Source: a virus. Taken from it: a DNA stretch of 39,857 nucleotides. Location of the stretch: the IMG/VR virus record IMGVR_UViG_3300021438_000031, positions 1-39,857 of that record; one strand, given 5' to 3'. Below the pieces are notes generated by a model that was not told the origin of the DNA, did not search any database, and saw only the letters and a program-made list of their open reading frames with translations. Below are positions 38,692 through 39,857 of the stretch, one piece after another. The stretch's first letter is position 1; each line of letters starts with the position of its first letter. Made by a program: the position numbers and the translations under genes.

Positions 38692-39044
38692 CAAGGCACC
38701 AGCTGGGTGTGAATCTTGCGGATCTTCTGCTGACGGTCGGCCCACACCCACGCGTTGCCGCTGAACGGCGCGAACACCTCGTAGACCGTGCCATCAGCGT
38801 CGATCACGCGGTCGCCCTTCTTCGGCACGGCCGACAGGTAGTCGGTCGAGATGAAGAAGTCGCGACTCTCAATGCGAGTGATCGAGCCTGCCTGATCCAT
38901 CGACTCGTGGCGCGTCATGCCGACCATTGCCGGCGTCGACACGGGCACGAGCGACGCGAGGCTCTTGTACTCCACCTGCACCGAGAGGTGCCGATCGGCC
39001 TGCTGCCGGAACCACGCTGCGCCCTGCGAGATGAGATCCTGCAT
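38691..39044 (-). CDS. Head-tail connector / stopper-like protein
   Basis: A 117-residue protein. SRDFFISTDYLSAVPKKGDR, VIDADGTVYEVFAPF and a terminal IRKIHTQLV match the phage head-tail joining pattern (F-I--L---P--GD-I-D-DG--YEV--...RIHT). It lies two genes after the major capsid gene as expected. It would close the portal or join the tail. No Shine-Dalgarno is obvious, so translation may depend on coupling or a structured leader. Confidence 0.68.
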   Translation of the reverse strand: MQDLISQGAAWFRQQADRHLSVQVEYKSLASLVPVSTPAMVGMTRHESMDQAGSITRIESRDFFISTDYLSAVPKKGDRVIDADGTVYEVFAPFSGNAWVWADRQQKIRKIHTQLVP

Positions 39045-39091
39045 GACTGCGTGTTACCGTGAGAAAGCCGAACTCCAAATAGAGCCACCGA

Positions 39092-39128
39092 GGCCGTGCG
39101 GCCGGCACGATTGCCGAGCCGCACGGCC
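39092..39128. other. Strong hairpin between decoration and connector genes
   Basis: GGCCGTGCGGC (39092-39102) pairs with GCCGCACGGCC (39118-39128), and the inner CGGCA/TGCCG adds five pairs around a CGAT loop with one bulged A. No U-run follows on the minus strand, so it is not a canonical intrinsic terminator. It is more likely an mRNA-stability or attenuation element. No gene lies in 39045-39144. Confidence 0.65.
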
Positions 39129-39144
39129 CCTAGAGCGAACTGCG

Positions 39145-39468
39145 TCAGGCACCTGGAACGAGCAGCACGTGCACCGTGTTGTCGGTGGTCGCCGGCTTCG
39201 CAGCCACATAGCCCATCGCGGTGCCGGTGGCACCGGTCACGGCCAGGCCGTTGTAGAGCGAAACCTTGCTGCCCTGGGCGTAATCGGTCCCGGCGCCGGT
39301 CGGCTTCGGGACAGAGAAAATGCCCTCCACGTTCAGGTTGCCGAGCTCGTTCGCAGCGATGGGCCGCGAGGCCACGCCGACGATCGAACCAACCACAACC
39401 GCCTCGCCCGCCGCCACGCCCGTGGTGGGCGTGTAGCGGATCTTGTCGCCTTCGTACTCGTGAGCCAC
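39145..39468 (-). CDS. Capsid decoration protein (DUF2190 type)
   Basis: A 107-residue protein. MAHEYEGDKIRYTPTTGVAA, GEAVVVGSIVGVASRPIAAN and GVFSVPKPTG-like GIFSVPKPTG fit DUF2190, the small beta-tulip or cement proteins that stabilise capsids. KVSLYNGLAVTGATGTAMGYV and a terminal HVLLVPGA complete the family pattern. AGAGGTGATCC precedes the ATG. The gene is flanked on both sides by strong hairpins, hinting at separate control of its dosage. Confidence 0.82.
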   Translation of the reverse strand: MAHEYEGDKIRYTPTTGVAAGEAVVVGSIVGVASRPIAANELGNLNVEGIFSVPKPTGAGTDYAQGSKVSLYNGLAVTGATGTAMGYVAAKPATTDNTVHVLLVPGA

Positions 39469-39511
39469 GGATCACCTCTTTCTTGAAAATGGAAACTGTT
39501 TGGATCGTCAT

Positions 39512-39547
39512 GCCGGCCGGCGGCGCTTGGGCACGCCGCCGACCGGC
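39512..39547. other. Strong hairpin between capsid and decoration genes
   Basis: GCCGGCCGGCGGCG (39512-39525) and CGCCGCCGACCGGC (39534-39547) form a 14-base stem with one G-U pair and an 8-base loop. On the minus strand it follows the capsid stop codon by about 18 bases. No U-tract follows, so processing, 3'-end protection or partial termination are the options. Confidence 0.7.
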
Positions 39548-39564
39548 CACGTTTTGCATCACGC

Positions 39565-39857
39565 TCAGGCCGTCGCCATCCGGTAGCAACCGTTCTTCTC
39601 GGCCTTGGCCACGCCCCACGACCAGTGGCCGCGGACCATGATGCCGAGCGTGTTGAAGTCTGCGTCGGCCGACTCCACCATCGGCTGCCGCTGACCGTTC
39701 AGGAAGGCAACCTCCATCGCCGGGACCGCCCGGGGATCCGCCGCGAGCCACCATGTGCTGGCACTCGACAGGTAGGCCGAGCTCACGACCCGATACCGGC
39801 CGGCGAACACGTTGGCGTTGCCGCGAACAGTGTCGGAGCCGGTGATCAGCAGGCTCG
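39565..39857 (-). CDS. Major capsid protein, C-terminal part (cut by window edge)
   Basis: The frame is open to the window edge, so the 5' part is missing. The visible 96 residues (NVFAGRYRVVSSAYLSSAST, WWLAADPRAVPAMEVAFLNG, QRQPMVESADADFNTLGIMV, RGHWSWGVAKAEKNGCYRMA) match the C-terminus of gpT-like/HK97-fold phage major head proteins, including the common W-LAAD--A---IEVAFL-G--P--E pattern. It is the capsid shell subunit, transcribed ahead of the decoration and connector genes. Confidence 0.78.
   Translation of the reverse strand, partial: SLLITGSDTVRGNANVFAGRYRVVSSAYLSSASTWWLAADPRAVPAMEVAFLNGQRQPMVESADADFNTLGIMVRGHWSWGVAKAEKNGCYRMATA

Overview
The window is most of a temperate tailed phage or prophage with siphovirus-type gene content. 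The host was probably a high-GC bacterium. Planctomycetota is my best guess, from the phage-borne CsrA, the membrane-anchored papain-like protease and the Cys-rich and collagen-like virion proteins, but nothing in the sequence proves it. Nearly all genes lie on the minus strand, overlap by 1-8 bases at ATGA, GTGA or TGATG junctions, and are read right to left. No tRNA, rRNA, CRISPR array, terminase or portal gene is seen. The packaging genes would lie to the right of the window.

Layout from left to right. (1) 1-2905 is plus-strand and very GC- and palindrome-rich. It holds a gp88-like phage gene, three small ORFs and two arrays of short C-run/G-run hairpins. (2) 2862-12497 is the early leftward module: a resolvase-like nuclease, a tandem set of small proteins built from shared shuffled modules, a LexA-type DNA-binding protein, a DUF1376 replication protein, a GIY-YIG protein, an SSB-like protein, a C5 cytosine methyltransferase, a Sak4-like recombinase and CsrA. 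Two good sigma70-type promoters lie in the 12.04-12.6 kb control region. (3) 12595-14313 is the integration region: an excisionase-like HTH gene divergent from a tyrosine integrase, with a palindromic operator candidate between them, then a small membrane protein. (4) 14285-18540 is a run of small membrane proteins around a papain-like protease, probably the lysis or envelope module. (5) 18571-20876 carries a dATP/dGTP diphosphohydrolase-like protein, a metallophosphoesterase and a Zn-ribbon protein. (6) 20886-39857 is the virion module: Cys-rich distal tail proteins, tape measure, tail-assembly chaperones with a likely -1 frameshift, three tandem tail-tube-like paralogues, tail-completion proteins, a glycan cluster, a fibre cluster, head-tail connector, capsid decoration protein and the C-terminus of the major capsid protein.

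Two points stand out. First, collagen-like fibres rich in Gly-Pro-Thr triplets sit beside a glycosyltransferase, a methyltransferase and a GH130-like propeller protein. This suggests a phage-encoded pathway that decorates its own fibres, by analogy with glycosylated GPT collagens such as BclA. Second, the phage CsrA is encoded downstream of a promoter whose first gene has its Shine-Dalgarno in the loop of a hairpin with an ACAAGGA core, a near-ideal CsrA site. This suggests post-transcriptional control of early genes by the phage itself.

Several genes are described here that a length-filtered ORF scan would miss (5725-5829, 5833-5976, 36677-36832). Many starts were moved inward to positions with a Shine-Dalgarno or a stop-start overlap.
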